A stretch of DNA of 5,298 nt from an uncultured Granulicatella sp. (GTDB taxonomy: Bacteria; Bacillota; Bacilli; Lactobacillales; Aerococcaceae): assembly GCA_938017885.1 (NCBI GenBank), contig CALIJD010000221.1, positions 1 to 5,298 on the forward strand, read 5' to 3'. The notes beneath the pieces were generated by a model that saw only the letters and a list, made by a program, of their open reading frames with translations, ran no database searches and was not told the origin of the DNA. A program made the translations under genes and the position numbers. Shown here one piece after another: positions 1 to 5,298 of the stretch; position 1 is the stretch's first letter; each line of letters begins with the position of its first letter.

Positions 1-1348
1 TATTATTATCGGATTCGGTAAAGCTGGAAAGACTTTGGCCGGTTATTTAGGAAGTCAAGGAGAAGAAACAATCCTTATTGAAAAATCAAAAGCAATGTAC
101 GGAGGTACTTGTATTAATGTTGGATGTATTCCAACTAAAAAATTAGCGACAAAAGCTGCTCGTAAACAATACTCAACAGAAGAAGCAAGTACTTATTATG
201 CAAAGAGCGTTCAAGAGAAAAAGGCTTTAATTTCTGCATTAAACCAAGCGAACTACAATAAAGTAGATTCTGTTGAAAAAACAACTATTATTGACGGAAC
301 CGCTCGTTTTGTGCATGACCATACTGTAGCTGTGGAGACTGCAGAAGGAGAAAAATTATTTAAAGCAGAACGTATTTTTATTAATACAGGGGCTACTCCA
401 TTTGTTCCACCAGTAGAAGGGTTAACGATTGGAGGAAATATTCATACTAGCGAAACAATTATGGATGTGGAAGAATATCCTGAAAGCTTAGTCATTATTG
501 GTAGTGGATTTATTGGATTAGAATTTGCGGCAACTTATGCTCAATTCGGGACAAAAGTGACCGTAGTGGATGTCTTTGATACATTCTTACCTCGTGAAGA
601 TGATGATGTATCTTCAGCTGTTAAAGAGCAATTAGAGTCATTAGGGATTTCCTTTAACTTAGGAATTCAATTAAAAAATGTTCATCAAGAAGATGGAAAA
701 GTGATTATTCAAGCGGTAACGGGAGAAGGAACACCTTTAGCCTTTACTACTGATGCGGTTTTAGTAGCAACTGGACGTCGTGCAAATATTCAAGGCTTAG
801 ATTTAGATAAAGCAGGAGTGGCTGTAAGCGAACGTGGTACGATTCAAGTGAATGAATTTTTACAAACAAATGTCCCTCATATCTTTGCAATGGGCGATGT
901 GAACGGTGGACCACAATTCACATTCGTATCATTAGATGATTTCCGTATCGTTAAACGCTTCTTAGCAGGGGATACAAGCTATTCTACGAAACAACGTGCA
1001 AAATTCCCAACAGCAACCTTCATTAATCCACCATTAGCAAGTGTTGGTTTAAATGAAAAACAAGCAAAAGAAGCTGGTATCGAAGTGAAAGTTGCCAAAC
1101 TCCCTGCAATGGCGATTCCAAAAGCTAAAATTATTGGAAACCAAGTCGGATTCTACAAAGTGTTAGTGGACGCTTCAAATAACCAAATCGTTGGTGCAAC
1201 ATTATTTGCAGAAGAAGCACATGAAGTGATTAACATTATCGCAACCGCAATGAATGCAAACTTACCTTACACAGTTCTTCGCGATCAAATCTTTACACAT
1301 CCAACAATGGCTGAAGCATTGAATGATGTATTCGGAATGATTCAATAG
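1..1348 (+). CDS. rclA: RclA/MerA-type FAD-dependent disulfide oxidoreductase, 5'-partial
   Basis: This flavoprotein belongs to the pyridine nucleotide-disulfide oxidoreductase family and probably acts in the cytosol. E. coli RclA and S. aureus MerA defend against hypochlorous acid, and RclA is reported to reduce Cu(II). The frame is open from base 2, giving 448 visible residues. They begin IIIGFGKAGKT, the FAD-binding GxGxxG fold, so about six residues and the start codon lie upstream. Visible features are the redox pair CINVGC (Cys37 and Cys42, bases 110-127), the NAD(P)H-binding GSGFIG (167-172), ATGRR, the second FAD motif AMGDVNGG, and the C-terminal dimerisation motif FTHPTMAEAL with the His433/Glu438 pair. 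The motif preceding the Cys pair (MYGGTC) and the ending LRDQIFTHP closely match RclA as I recall it. Asp190 at the end of the second Rossmann strand suggests NADH over NADPH (inference). Mercuric reductase proper is unlikely, because no C-terminal vicinal Cys pair is present. The next gene follows after 8 bases, so the two are almost certainly co-transcribed. Confidence 0.9.
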   Translation, partial: IIIGFGKAGKTLAGYLGSQGEETILIEKSKAMYGGTCINVGCIPTKKLATKAARKQYSTEEASTYYAKSVQEKKALISALNQANYNKVDSVEKTTIIDGTARFVHDHTVAVETAEGEKLFKAERIFINTGATPFVPPVEGLTIGGNIHTSETIMDVEEYPESLVIIGSGFIGLEFAATYAQFGTKVTVVDVFDTFLPREDDDVSSAVKEQLESLGISFNLGIQLKNVHQEDGKVIIQAVTGEGTPLAFTTDAVLVATGRRANIQGLDLDKAGVAVSERGTIQVNEFLQTNVPHIFAMGDVNGGPQFTFVSLDDFRIVKRFLAGDTSYSTKQRAKFPTATFINPPLASVGLNEKQAKEAGIEVKVAKLPAMAIPKAKIIGNQVGFYKVLVDASNNQIVGATLFAEEAHEVINIIATAMNANLPYTVLRDQIFTHPTMAEALNDVFGMIQ

Positions 1349-1352
1349 GTGA
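1347..1352 (+). promoter_or_regulatory. Ribosome binding site overlapping the rclA stop codon
   Basis: AGGTGA overlaps the TAG stop of rclA (1346-1348) and lies four bases before the ATG at 1357. The match to AGGAGG is modest and the spacing short. Ribosomes finishing rclA would therefore sit on the start region of the regulator, which suggests translational coupling (inference). The site supports the ATG at 1357 as the start. Confidence 0.6.
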
Positions 1353-1356
1353 TTTA

Positions 1357-1773
1357 ATGGGAAATGACTTCATCGTAATGATTCATTGTCTAACCTATTT
1401 AGCGATTCATCATGATAATCGTTATTCCAGTAAAGAGCTGGCTTTTAACGCTTGTAGTAATCCCGCTATTGTCAGAAAGCTTATGAGTTTAGCTGTGAAA
1501 ATAGGATGGGTGAGTACAGCTGCTGGAAAACAGGGTGGCTATCAATGGATTTCAGACCCCTCTAAAATAAAATTAGGAGACATCTTTATACTTGTTTCTG
1601 AAGATGCGCGCCTAGAAAAAACATTTAAAGAGGCCTCAGATCCTTCTTGCCTAGTAAGTTCTCGTATGGGGAAAATTATGGGCAAACTACAAGAAGAGCA
1701 AATCCAAGAACAAATTCGATTCTATAATCAAAAAACGATTCAAGATATGATTGACAAGGTACAAGAACAGTAA
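1357..1773 (+). CDS. Rrf2-family redox-sensing repressor, HypR-like
   Basis: This 138-residue protein has the usual Rrf2 length and layout. An N-terminal winged helix-turn-helix carries a first helix at about 4-18, SSKELA at 24-29, the recognition segment NPAIVRKLMSL at 35-45 and the wing GKQGGY at 57-62. IKLGDI (71-76) follows, then a C-terminal dimerisation helix at about 102-136. It has only three cysteines: Cys11, Cys33 (ACSNP) and Cys98 (DPSCLV). It lacks the three clustered cysteines that hold the Fe-S cluster in IscR or NsrR. Cys33 and Cys98 fall where S. aureus HypR has Cys33 and Cys99, which form an intersubunit disulfide on HOCl stress. With the RclA/MerA homologue directly upstream, the likely role is a repressor of that reductase and of itself, released by oxidation. 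This function is inferred. The operator would lie upstream of rclA, outside the window. A generic YwnA-like Rrf2 regulator is the alternative. The B. subtilis protein also called HypR is an unrelated MarR/DUF24-type factor. Confidence 0.85.
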   Translation: MGNDFIVMIHCLTYLAIHHDNRYSSKELAFNACSNPAIVRKLMSLAVKIGWVSTAAGKQGGYQWISDPSKIKLGDIFILVSEDARLEKTFKEASDPSCLVSSRMGKIMGKLQEEQIQEQIRFYNQKTIQDMIDKVQEQ

Positions 1774-1777
1774 AAGG

Positions 1778-1805
1778 AAAGGCCGAGAAACTCTCGGTCT
1801 TTTTT
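1778..1805 (+). terminator. Intrinsic terminator of the rclA-regulator operon
   Basis: An 11-bp stem starts four bases after the regulator's stop codon. The arm AAAGGCCGAGA (1778-1788) pairs with TCTCGGTCTTT (1792-1802) through one G-U wobble, around a three-base AAC loop. The 3' side runs straight into TTTTTT. It closes the redox operon and separates it from rnjB. Confidence 0.93.
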
Positions 1806-1837
1806 GCTTTTATAAAGAAAGAAGTTTGCAATGTTTG

Positions 1838-1888
1838 TAGAACTCTTAAAAATTTTTATGGAGTGAATGATTGATGGGAAGAGTTCTA
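1838..1888. repeat. Perfect 10-bp inverted repeat in the rnjB upstream region
   Basis: TAGAACTCTT (1838-1847) and AAGAGTTCTA (1879-1888) are exact reverse complements separated by 31 bases. In RNA they would form a 10-bp stem with a large loop. The flanking TGCA (1827-1830) and TGCA (1890-1893) can also pair across an asymmetric bulge. The loop begins with the self-complementary AAAAATTTTT (1848-1857). No T-tract follows the right arm, so it is not a terminator. The 31-base spacing is too long for a simple dimer operator. Function unknown; a leader-RNA structure or a pair of distant half-sites are the options. Confidence 0.6.
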
Positions 1889-1925
1889 ATGCACACGAAA
1901 AGAGCATCTTGGAAGGACTTTGAAA

Positions 1926-1955
1926 TTCGCAATATGTCGACAATTATGGTATTCT
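1926..1955 (+). promoter_or_regulatory. Candidate promoter for rnjB
   Basis: TTCGCA (1926-1931, four of six matches to TTGACA) is separated by 18 bases from TATTCT (1950-1955, four of six matches to TATAAT). TGG just before the -10 provides the extended TGn element. Transcription would start near 1962 and leave a leader of about 66 bases before rnjB. It is the best vegetative promoter I can find between the upstream terminator and rnjB, but it is not strong. The spacer holds the palindrome TGTCGACA. Confidence 0.35.
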
Positions 1956-1972
1956 AAAAGAGCATATATGGT

Positions 1973-1985
1973 GGTGGAGTCCGCC
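1973..1985 (+). other. Small GC-rich hairpin in the rnjB leader
   Basis: GGTGG (1973-1977) pairs with CCGCC (1981-1985) through four G-C pairs and one G-U wobble around the three-base loop AGT. A slipped alternative uses GGTGG at 1970-1974 with a six-base loop. It is followed by an A-rich run, not Ts, so it is not a terminator. It lies 43 bases before the rnjB start and about 10 bases after the candidate transcription start. It stands out as GC-rich in an otherwise AT-rich stretch. Confidence 0.45.
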
Positions 1986-2027
1986 TAAAAGAAATAATTG
2001 TAAATAAAAGAAAATGAGAGGTAAATC

Positions 2028-3701
2028 ATGAGTTCAATTAAAATCATCGCGCTAGGTGGCGTGAGAGAAAACGGTAAAAGTCTATATGCCGTTGAAGTTG
2101 AAGAAGACATCTTCGTGCTAGATTGCGGTTTAGTTTATCCAGAAGATGAACTACTAGGGATTGATGTTGTCATTCCGGACTTTAGTTATTTAGAAGAAAA
2201 TAAAGAGAGAATTTCAGGGGTGTTTTTAACGCACGGGCATGCCGATGCGGTAGGAGCATTACCTTATTTCTTACAAAATATTGATGCACCCGTTTTTGGT
2301 TCAAAATTGACAATTGCATTAGCGAAATACTATGTTGAATCTTCCAAATTAGTGAAAGGATTTAATGACTACCACGAAGTTACTGAAAATACAGAAATTG
2401 ACTTTGCAAGTGCTACGATTAAATTCTTTAAAACAACCCATACGATTCCAGATTCATTGGCGATTGTGATTAAAACGAGCGAAGGAAATATCGTATATAC
2501 AGGAGATTTCAAATTCGATCAAAGTGCTTCAGTCGAATATCAAACGAATTTTGGCCGTATTACAGATGTTGGGGAAGACTATGTCCTTGCTCTTTTAAGT
2601 GATTCAAGTGATGCGGAAAGTCCTGTTGAAAATGTCAGTGACCGTAAAATTGCTGAAGCGATGTTAGAAACTTTCCTAAATGCGCAAGGTCGTATTGTGG
2701 TGGCTTGTGTAGCAAGTAATATTTTACGGATTCAACAAGTCATCAATGCAGCATATGAATCTGGGCGTAAAATTTTCCTAACAGGTTCAGAACTTGAAGA
2801 AATTGTTAATATCGCATTGAGTCTGAATAAATTAACTGTTCCTGATAAAGAATTAATTATTTCTTTCAATCAAATGAAAAAATTACCAGATAATGAACTT
2901 GTCATTTTAGAAACTGGAAATGCTGGAGAGCCTATTAAAGCTCTTCAAAAGATGGCATTAGGACGTCATCGTCAGGTAAACTTGCATGAAGGGGATTTAG
3001 TGTATATTGCAACGACTCCTTCAGTTGCGATGGAAACTCAAATTGCTCGTACGAAGGATTTAATCTATCGTGCGGATGCTGAAGTGTTTGAAATGGCAAA
3101 CAGTAAAAAAGCAAGTGGACATGCAACTCCTAATGATTTGAAATTAATGATTAACTTGTTGCAACCAACTTTCTTCATTCCAGTGCAAGGGGAGTATCGT
3201 AGTTTATTAGCGCATGCGGAATTAGCTAATGAATTAGGAATTCCATATAAGAACATCTTCATTCCTGGAAAAGGGGATGTCGTAGAAATTGAAAATGGCC
3301 AAATGAATGCTTCTGGTCAAGTAGCAGCAGGAAATGTATTGGTCGACGGAATCGGCGTGGGTGATATTGGAAATATCGTTCTAAAAGATCGTAAAATTCT
3401 ATCAGAAGACGGTGTTTTTGTTGCCGTTGTGACGATTTCTAGAAGACTAGGTAAGATTTTGAGCGGTCCTCAAATTATTTCTCGTGGATTCGTATATATG
3501 AAAACAAGTGAGGAATTACTAACGGAAGCTCAAAAAATTGTGACAGAAGTCGTTGAAGAAAACTTGGCAAGTGAAGATTTCGAATGGCCAAGATTGAAAC
3601 AAGAGGTTCGTGACGCTCTTAGCCGTTATCTATTCGATAAAACGAAACGTCGCCCAGTCATTTTACCAATGATTATGGAAGCGTCTAATTATAAAAAATA
3701 A
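2028..3701 (+). CDS. rnjB: Ribonuclease J2 (metallo-beta-lactamase/beta-CASP RNase)
   Basis: This cytosolic ribonuclease partner works in mRNA decay and RNA processing, usually in a complex with RNase J1. At 557 residues it has the normal family length. The metallo-beta-lactamase domain (about 1-200) carries ALGGVRENGK, the metal motif HGHADA (69-74), His138 in TTHTIPDS and Asp160 in YTGDFKFD. The beta-CASP domain (about 205-375) ends with SGHATPND (363-370). PVQGEYR (385-391) returns to the lactamase fold, and the C-terminal domain holds GDIGNIVLKDRKILSEDG and the ending TKRRPVILPMIMEA. The J2 call rests on two substitutions: Ala74 where J1 has the second His of HGHEDH, and Gln387 where J1 has His in PIHGEYR. 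The wording HADAxGALPY is the streptococcal/enterococcal J2 form. Such proteins have weak nuclease activity and may mainly modulate J1. The start is supported by GAGAGG (2016-2021), six bases before the ATG. The ThiT-like gene begins 20 bases downstream, probably in the same transcript. Confidence 0.94.
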   Translation: MSSIKIIALGGVRENGKSLYAVEVEEDIFVLDCGLVYPEDELLGIDVVIPDFSYLEENKERISGVFLTHGHADAVGALPYFLQNIDAPVFGSKLTIALAKYYVESSKLVKGFNDYHEVTENTEIDFASATIKFFKTTHTIPDSLAIVIKTSEGNIVYTGDFKFDQSASVEYQTNFGRITDVGEDYVLALLSDSSDAESPVENVSDRKIAEAMLETFLNAQGRIVVACVASNILRIQQVINAAYESGRKIFLTGSELEEIVNIALSLNKLTVPDKELIISFNQMKKLPDNELVILETGNAGEPIKALQKMALGRHRQVNLHEGDLVYIATTPSVAMETQIARTKDLIYRADAEVFEMANSKKASGHATPNDLKLMINLLQPTFFIPVQGEYRSLLAHAELANELGIPYKNIFIPGKGDVVEIENGQMNASGQVAAGNVLVDGIGVGDIGNIVLKDRKILSEDGVFVAVVTISRRLGKILSGPQIISRGFVYMKTSEELLTEAQKIVTEVVEENLASEDFEWPRLKQEVRDALSRYLFDKTKRRPVILPMIMEASNYKK

Positions 3702-3721
3702 CGATTTTTAAGGAGATTAGA

Positions 3722-4327
3722 ATGAATTCAAAAGCAGTAAAAATCTTACTTGAAGTATTAGGAGCTGTTGTGGTTTCAGTAGCTCTATCCTATATCCCAC
3801 AAGAAAGCCTACCTTTCTTTGTGGATTTAGCGATTCTTCCATTAATTTTTGTGTCTCTAAGACAAGGATTAATTTGGGGAACGATTGCGAGTGCCCTCTT
3901 TGGATTACTCCATGTATTCTTACATCCAACAGGAGCAGGATTCCTCGTTGTTCCTCTACATGATTCCTTCATGGCCTATGGTTTTGTAGGTCTTTCAGGA
4001 TTCTTTGCTAGAAACACGGTGCGCACAGCGTTTAATGCGCGTACATCATCAACTACATTAAATGTTGTAACAGCCAGTTTAATTGCGACTATTGTAAGTT
4101 ATGGATTCCATGTAATTGGTACAGGAATTGGAGCTCCAACAGTGTTTTCAGCAGAAAAAGTTAGTTTAGCTCAAGGTATTTTCGAATTTGGGGCGAACTT
4201 TTTAGTGACACTTACGGTGACTTTACTCATCTTTGTAACACTTGTTTACGTAAAAAGAGATGTTTATATTCCAAAAGGAACTCGTTTCTTATCACGTAGA
4301 GAACAATCTCATTTATTAAATGATTAA
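3722..4327 (+). CDS. thiT: ThiT-like thiamine ECF-transporter S component
   Basis: This 201-residue integral membrane protein has about six hydrophobic segments (roughly 8-24, 33-47, 50-67, 76-96, 113-135 and 151-177), the usual S-component topology. In such transporters the S component binds the vitamin and docks on the shared EcfT/EcfA module, none of which is encoded here. The ThiT/YuaJ call rests on recalled similarity to L. lactis and B. subtilis ThiT: DLAILPLIFVSLRQGL (35-50) against the conserved IPxxxxSLRxGL segment, the following helix with GLL, GAGFL (71-75) against GSGFI, and GLSGFF against GLAGLF. Asp81 falls at the acidic thiamine-contact position (Glu84 in L. lactis), His130 near His125 and Asn159 near Asn151. 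Several L. lactis binding-site aromatics (Trp34, Trp63) do not seem conserved, so the substrate is less certain than the fold. AAGGAG (3710-3715) lies six bases before the ATG. No TPP riboswitch precedes it. Expression probably depends on the rnjB promoter. Confidence 0.75.
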   Translation: MNSKAVKILLEVLGAVVVSVALSYIPQESLPFFVDLAILPLIFVSLRQGLIWGTIASALFGLLHVFLHPTGAGFLVVPLHDSFMAYGFVGLSGFFARNTVRTAFNARTSSTTLNVVTASLIATIVSYGFHVIGTGIGAPTVFSAEKVSLAQGIFEFGANFLVTLTVTLLIFVTLVYVKRDVYIPKGTRFLSRREQSHLLND

Positions 4328-4335
4328 TAAAAAAT

Positions 4336-4366
4336 AAAAAGACCTTGATTCGTCGTGGTCTTTTTT
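4336..4366 (+). terminator. Intrinsic terminator after thiT, UUCG loop, probably bidirectional
   Basis: AAAAAGACC (4336-4344) pairs with GGTCTTTTT (4357-4365). After one T-T mismatch, TGA (4346-4348) pairs with TCG (4353-4355, one wobble) around a TTCG tetraloop (4349-4352). Six Ts follow the GGTC arm. The A-tract on the left gives a T-tract on the other strand, so the structure could also stop transcription from the right. It starts nine bases after the thiT stop codon. Confidence 0.9.
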
Positions 4367-4390
4367 ATTTAAAAAAAGAAAGGAGAGCGT

Positions 4391-5298
4391 ATGGAATTTA
4401 TTAGTTCATTCCTTTACCTCATCATTCTTGCGAATACGATTGGGGCAGTCATCACAGTTTTTAGGGAGCCTAGAGAAATTTCGGCTACTTGGGGCTGGCT
4501 TATTGTGCTTATCATGCTTCCGATTATTGGATTTATTATCTACTTCTTCTTTGGAAGAAGAATTCGGAAAAAACGGATTTTTAATATGAAATCTCAAGAA
4601 ACAGTTGGCCTTCAAGAATTGGTCGAACAGCAACAAAGAGATTTAGAAAGAACCAAAGAAAAAATAGGTGCTCCAAAATTTCAGTTTAAAAATGAGTATC
4701 AAGAAGATTTAGCTTCCTTCTTTTTAGAAACCGATGATGCTATTATTACAGAAAATAATGAAGTGACTCTGTACGTGTCAGGAGAAGATAAATTTACTCA
4801 GTTAAAGGCAGATATCGAACAGGCTAAACATCATATTCACCTTCAATATTACATTTTTAATGATGATACGATTGGGCATGAAATTATGGGTCTTTTGATT
4901 GAAAAAGCAAGAGAAGGTATTGAAGTGCTCGTCATTTATGACGCCCTAGGTGCTCGTAAGACTAGACAGGGATTTTGGAAAAAACTGCATGATGCAGGTG
5001 GACATACGGTTGCCTTCTTTGGTTACTCATTAGGCTTCATTAACTGGCGTATCAATTACCGAAACCACCGTAAAATTGTTGTGATTGATGGAAAAATAGG
5101 GTATGTTGGTGGATTTAATATTGGTGATGAATATCTAGGCAAAGGAAAACTTGGGTACTGGAGAGATACTCACTTACGAATTGTGGGAGATGCGGTATAT
5201 TCACTACAATCTCGATTTTTCATCGACTGGAATGCTGCAGTACATGAGGATAAACGAAGAGAGTTCATTCCTGAATATTTCCCTGTAGTAGAGTCAAT
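4391..5298 (+). CDS. cls: Cardiolipin synthase (phospholipase D family), 3'-partial
   Basis: This membrane enzyme joins two phosphatidylglycerol molecules into cardiolipin and glycerol. The frame runs open from the ATG to the window end, giving 302 residues of the roughly 480-500 usual for Firmicute Cls. Two N-terminal transmembrane helices (about 4-24 and 36-56) are followed by a basic stop-transfer stretch (GRRIRKKR) and a charged, probably helical linker (about 68-93). The catalytic domain begins near 125 with LYVSGEDKF and HIHLQYYIFNDD. The first HKD motif is NHRKIVVIDG: His226, Lys228 and Asp233, followed by YVGGFNIGDEY and YWRDTHLRIVG, both typical of Cls. The second HKD motif required for activity lies beyond the window, so intactness cannot be judged. 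AAAGGAG (4379-4385) lies five bases before the ATG, and no other start fits as well. The gene follows the thiT terminator by about 25 bases, with no convincing promoter in the gap. It may rely on read-through or on a promoter inside thiT. Confidence 0.95.
   Translation, partial: MEFISSFLYLIILANTIGAVITVFREPREISATWGWLIVLIMLPIIGFIIYFFFGRRIRKKRIFNMKSQETVGLQELVEQQQRDLERTKEKIGAPKFQFKNEYQEDLASFFLETDDAIITENNEVTLYVSGEDKFTQLKADIEQAKHHIHLQYYIFNDDTIGHEIMGLLIEKAREGIEVLVIYDALGARKTRQGFWKKLHDAGGHTVAFFGYSLGFINWRINYRNHRKIVVIDGKIGYVGGFNIGDEYLGKGKLGYWRDTHLRIVGDAVYSLQSRFFIDWNAAVHEDKRREFIPEYFPVVES

Noticed and set aside
35..37. TTG as the start of the reductase
   Set aside because: The frame stays open to base 2 and those 11 residues form the GxGxxG FAD-binding motif that every family member needs, so the true start is upstream of the window.
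1867..1923. 18-codon ORF starting MIDGKSS
   Set aside because: The only ribosome binding site is three bases from the ATG, too close, and the peptide has no hydrophobic or leader-like character.
1740..1943. 67-codon reverse-strand reading frame over the terminator and intergenic region
   Set aside because: It starts with TTG, crosses the terminator and the end of the regulator gene, and resembles no protein I know.
1874..1957. 27-codon ORF starting MGRVLMHTKR upstream of rnjB
   Set aside because: GGAG lies 10 bases before the ATG, which is loose, and the frame overlaps the right arm of the inverted repeat and the candidate promoter. No recognisable peptide; probably chance.
1970..1986. T-box-like sequence GGTGGAGTCCGCC
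   Set aside because: It loosely recalls the T-box GGTGGNACCGCG but has an extra base, no following terminator and no aminoacyl-tRNA or amino-acid gene downstream. A simple hairpin explains it better.
1806..2027. A degraded rpoY (RNA polymerase epsilon subunit) gene, which often precedes RNase J1 genes
   Set aside because: No frame resembles RpoY, and the downstream gene is the J2 type, which is not normally linked to rpoY.
2935..3262. Reverse-strand reading frames inside rnjB
   Set aside because: They lie antisense to a well-conserved coding region, with no recognisable protein.
3702..3721. TPP riboswitch before the ThiT-like gene
   Set aside because: Only 20 bases separate it from rnjB, too short for a riboswitch, and no CTGAGA-type TPP element is seen nearby.
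3717..3972. Reverse-strand reading frames inside thiT
   Set aside because: Shadows of the ThiT-like coding frame; no ribosome binding sites or family features.
4406..4636. 76-codon reverse-strand reading frame over the cls start
   Set aside because: It is antisense to the membrane helices and linker of cardiolipin synthase, which has a strong ribosome binding site and clear family motifs.

Overview
The window comes from a low-GC Gram-positive bacterium, most likely a member of the Lactobacillales (Enterococcus, Streptococcus, Carnobacterium or Granulicatella-like). The AT-rich codon use, strong AAGGAG-type ribosome binding sites, an RNase J2 with streptococcal/enterococcal sequence features and a ThiT-type ECF S component all point that way. 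The exact genus cannot be read from the sequence. All five genes lie on the + strand, none is broken internally, and both end genes are cut by the window edge.

Bases 1-1805 form a probable hypochlorite/redox-defence unit. An RclA/MerA-type flavin disulfide oxidoreductase (5' end missing by a few codons) is followed after 8 bases by an Rrf2-family repressor with Cys33 and Cys98, and then by a clear intrinsic terminator. The pair resembles Staphylococcus aureus HypR-MerA, where an Rrf2 repressor senses HOCl through Cys33-Cys99' and controls the reductase. Here the gene order is reversed.

Bases 1806-2027 are a non-coding leader. It holds a perfect 10-bp inverted repeat, a candidate promoter with an embedded 8-bp palindrome, a repeated decamer and a small GC-rich hairpin ahead of the next gene. 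This is the least explained part of the window.

Bases 2028-4366 hold rnjB (RNase J2, lacking two metal-site histidines of RNase J1), then a closely spaced six-helix membrane protein of the ThiT (thiamine ECF S-component) family, ending at a UUCG-loop terminator. The two are probably co-transcribed, although their functions are not obviously linked.

Bases 4391-5298 hold the first ~302 codons of a cardiolipin synthase: two N-terminal membrane helices and the first HKD phospholipase-D motif. The second HKD motif lies outside the window.

Overall this is a core-genome stretch. No mobile elements, tRNA or rRNA genes, CRISPR arrays or phage signals were seen. The points most worth a second look are the redox pair and the rnjB leader.
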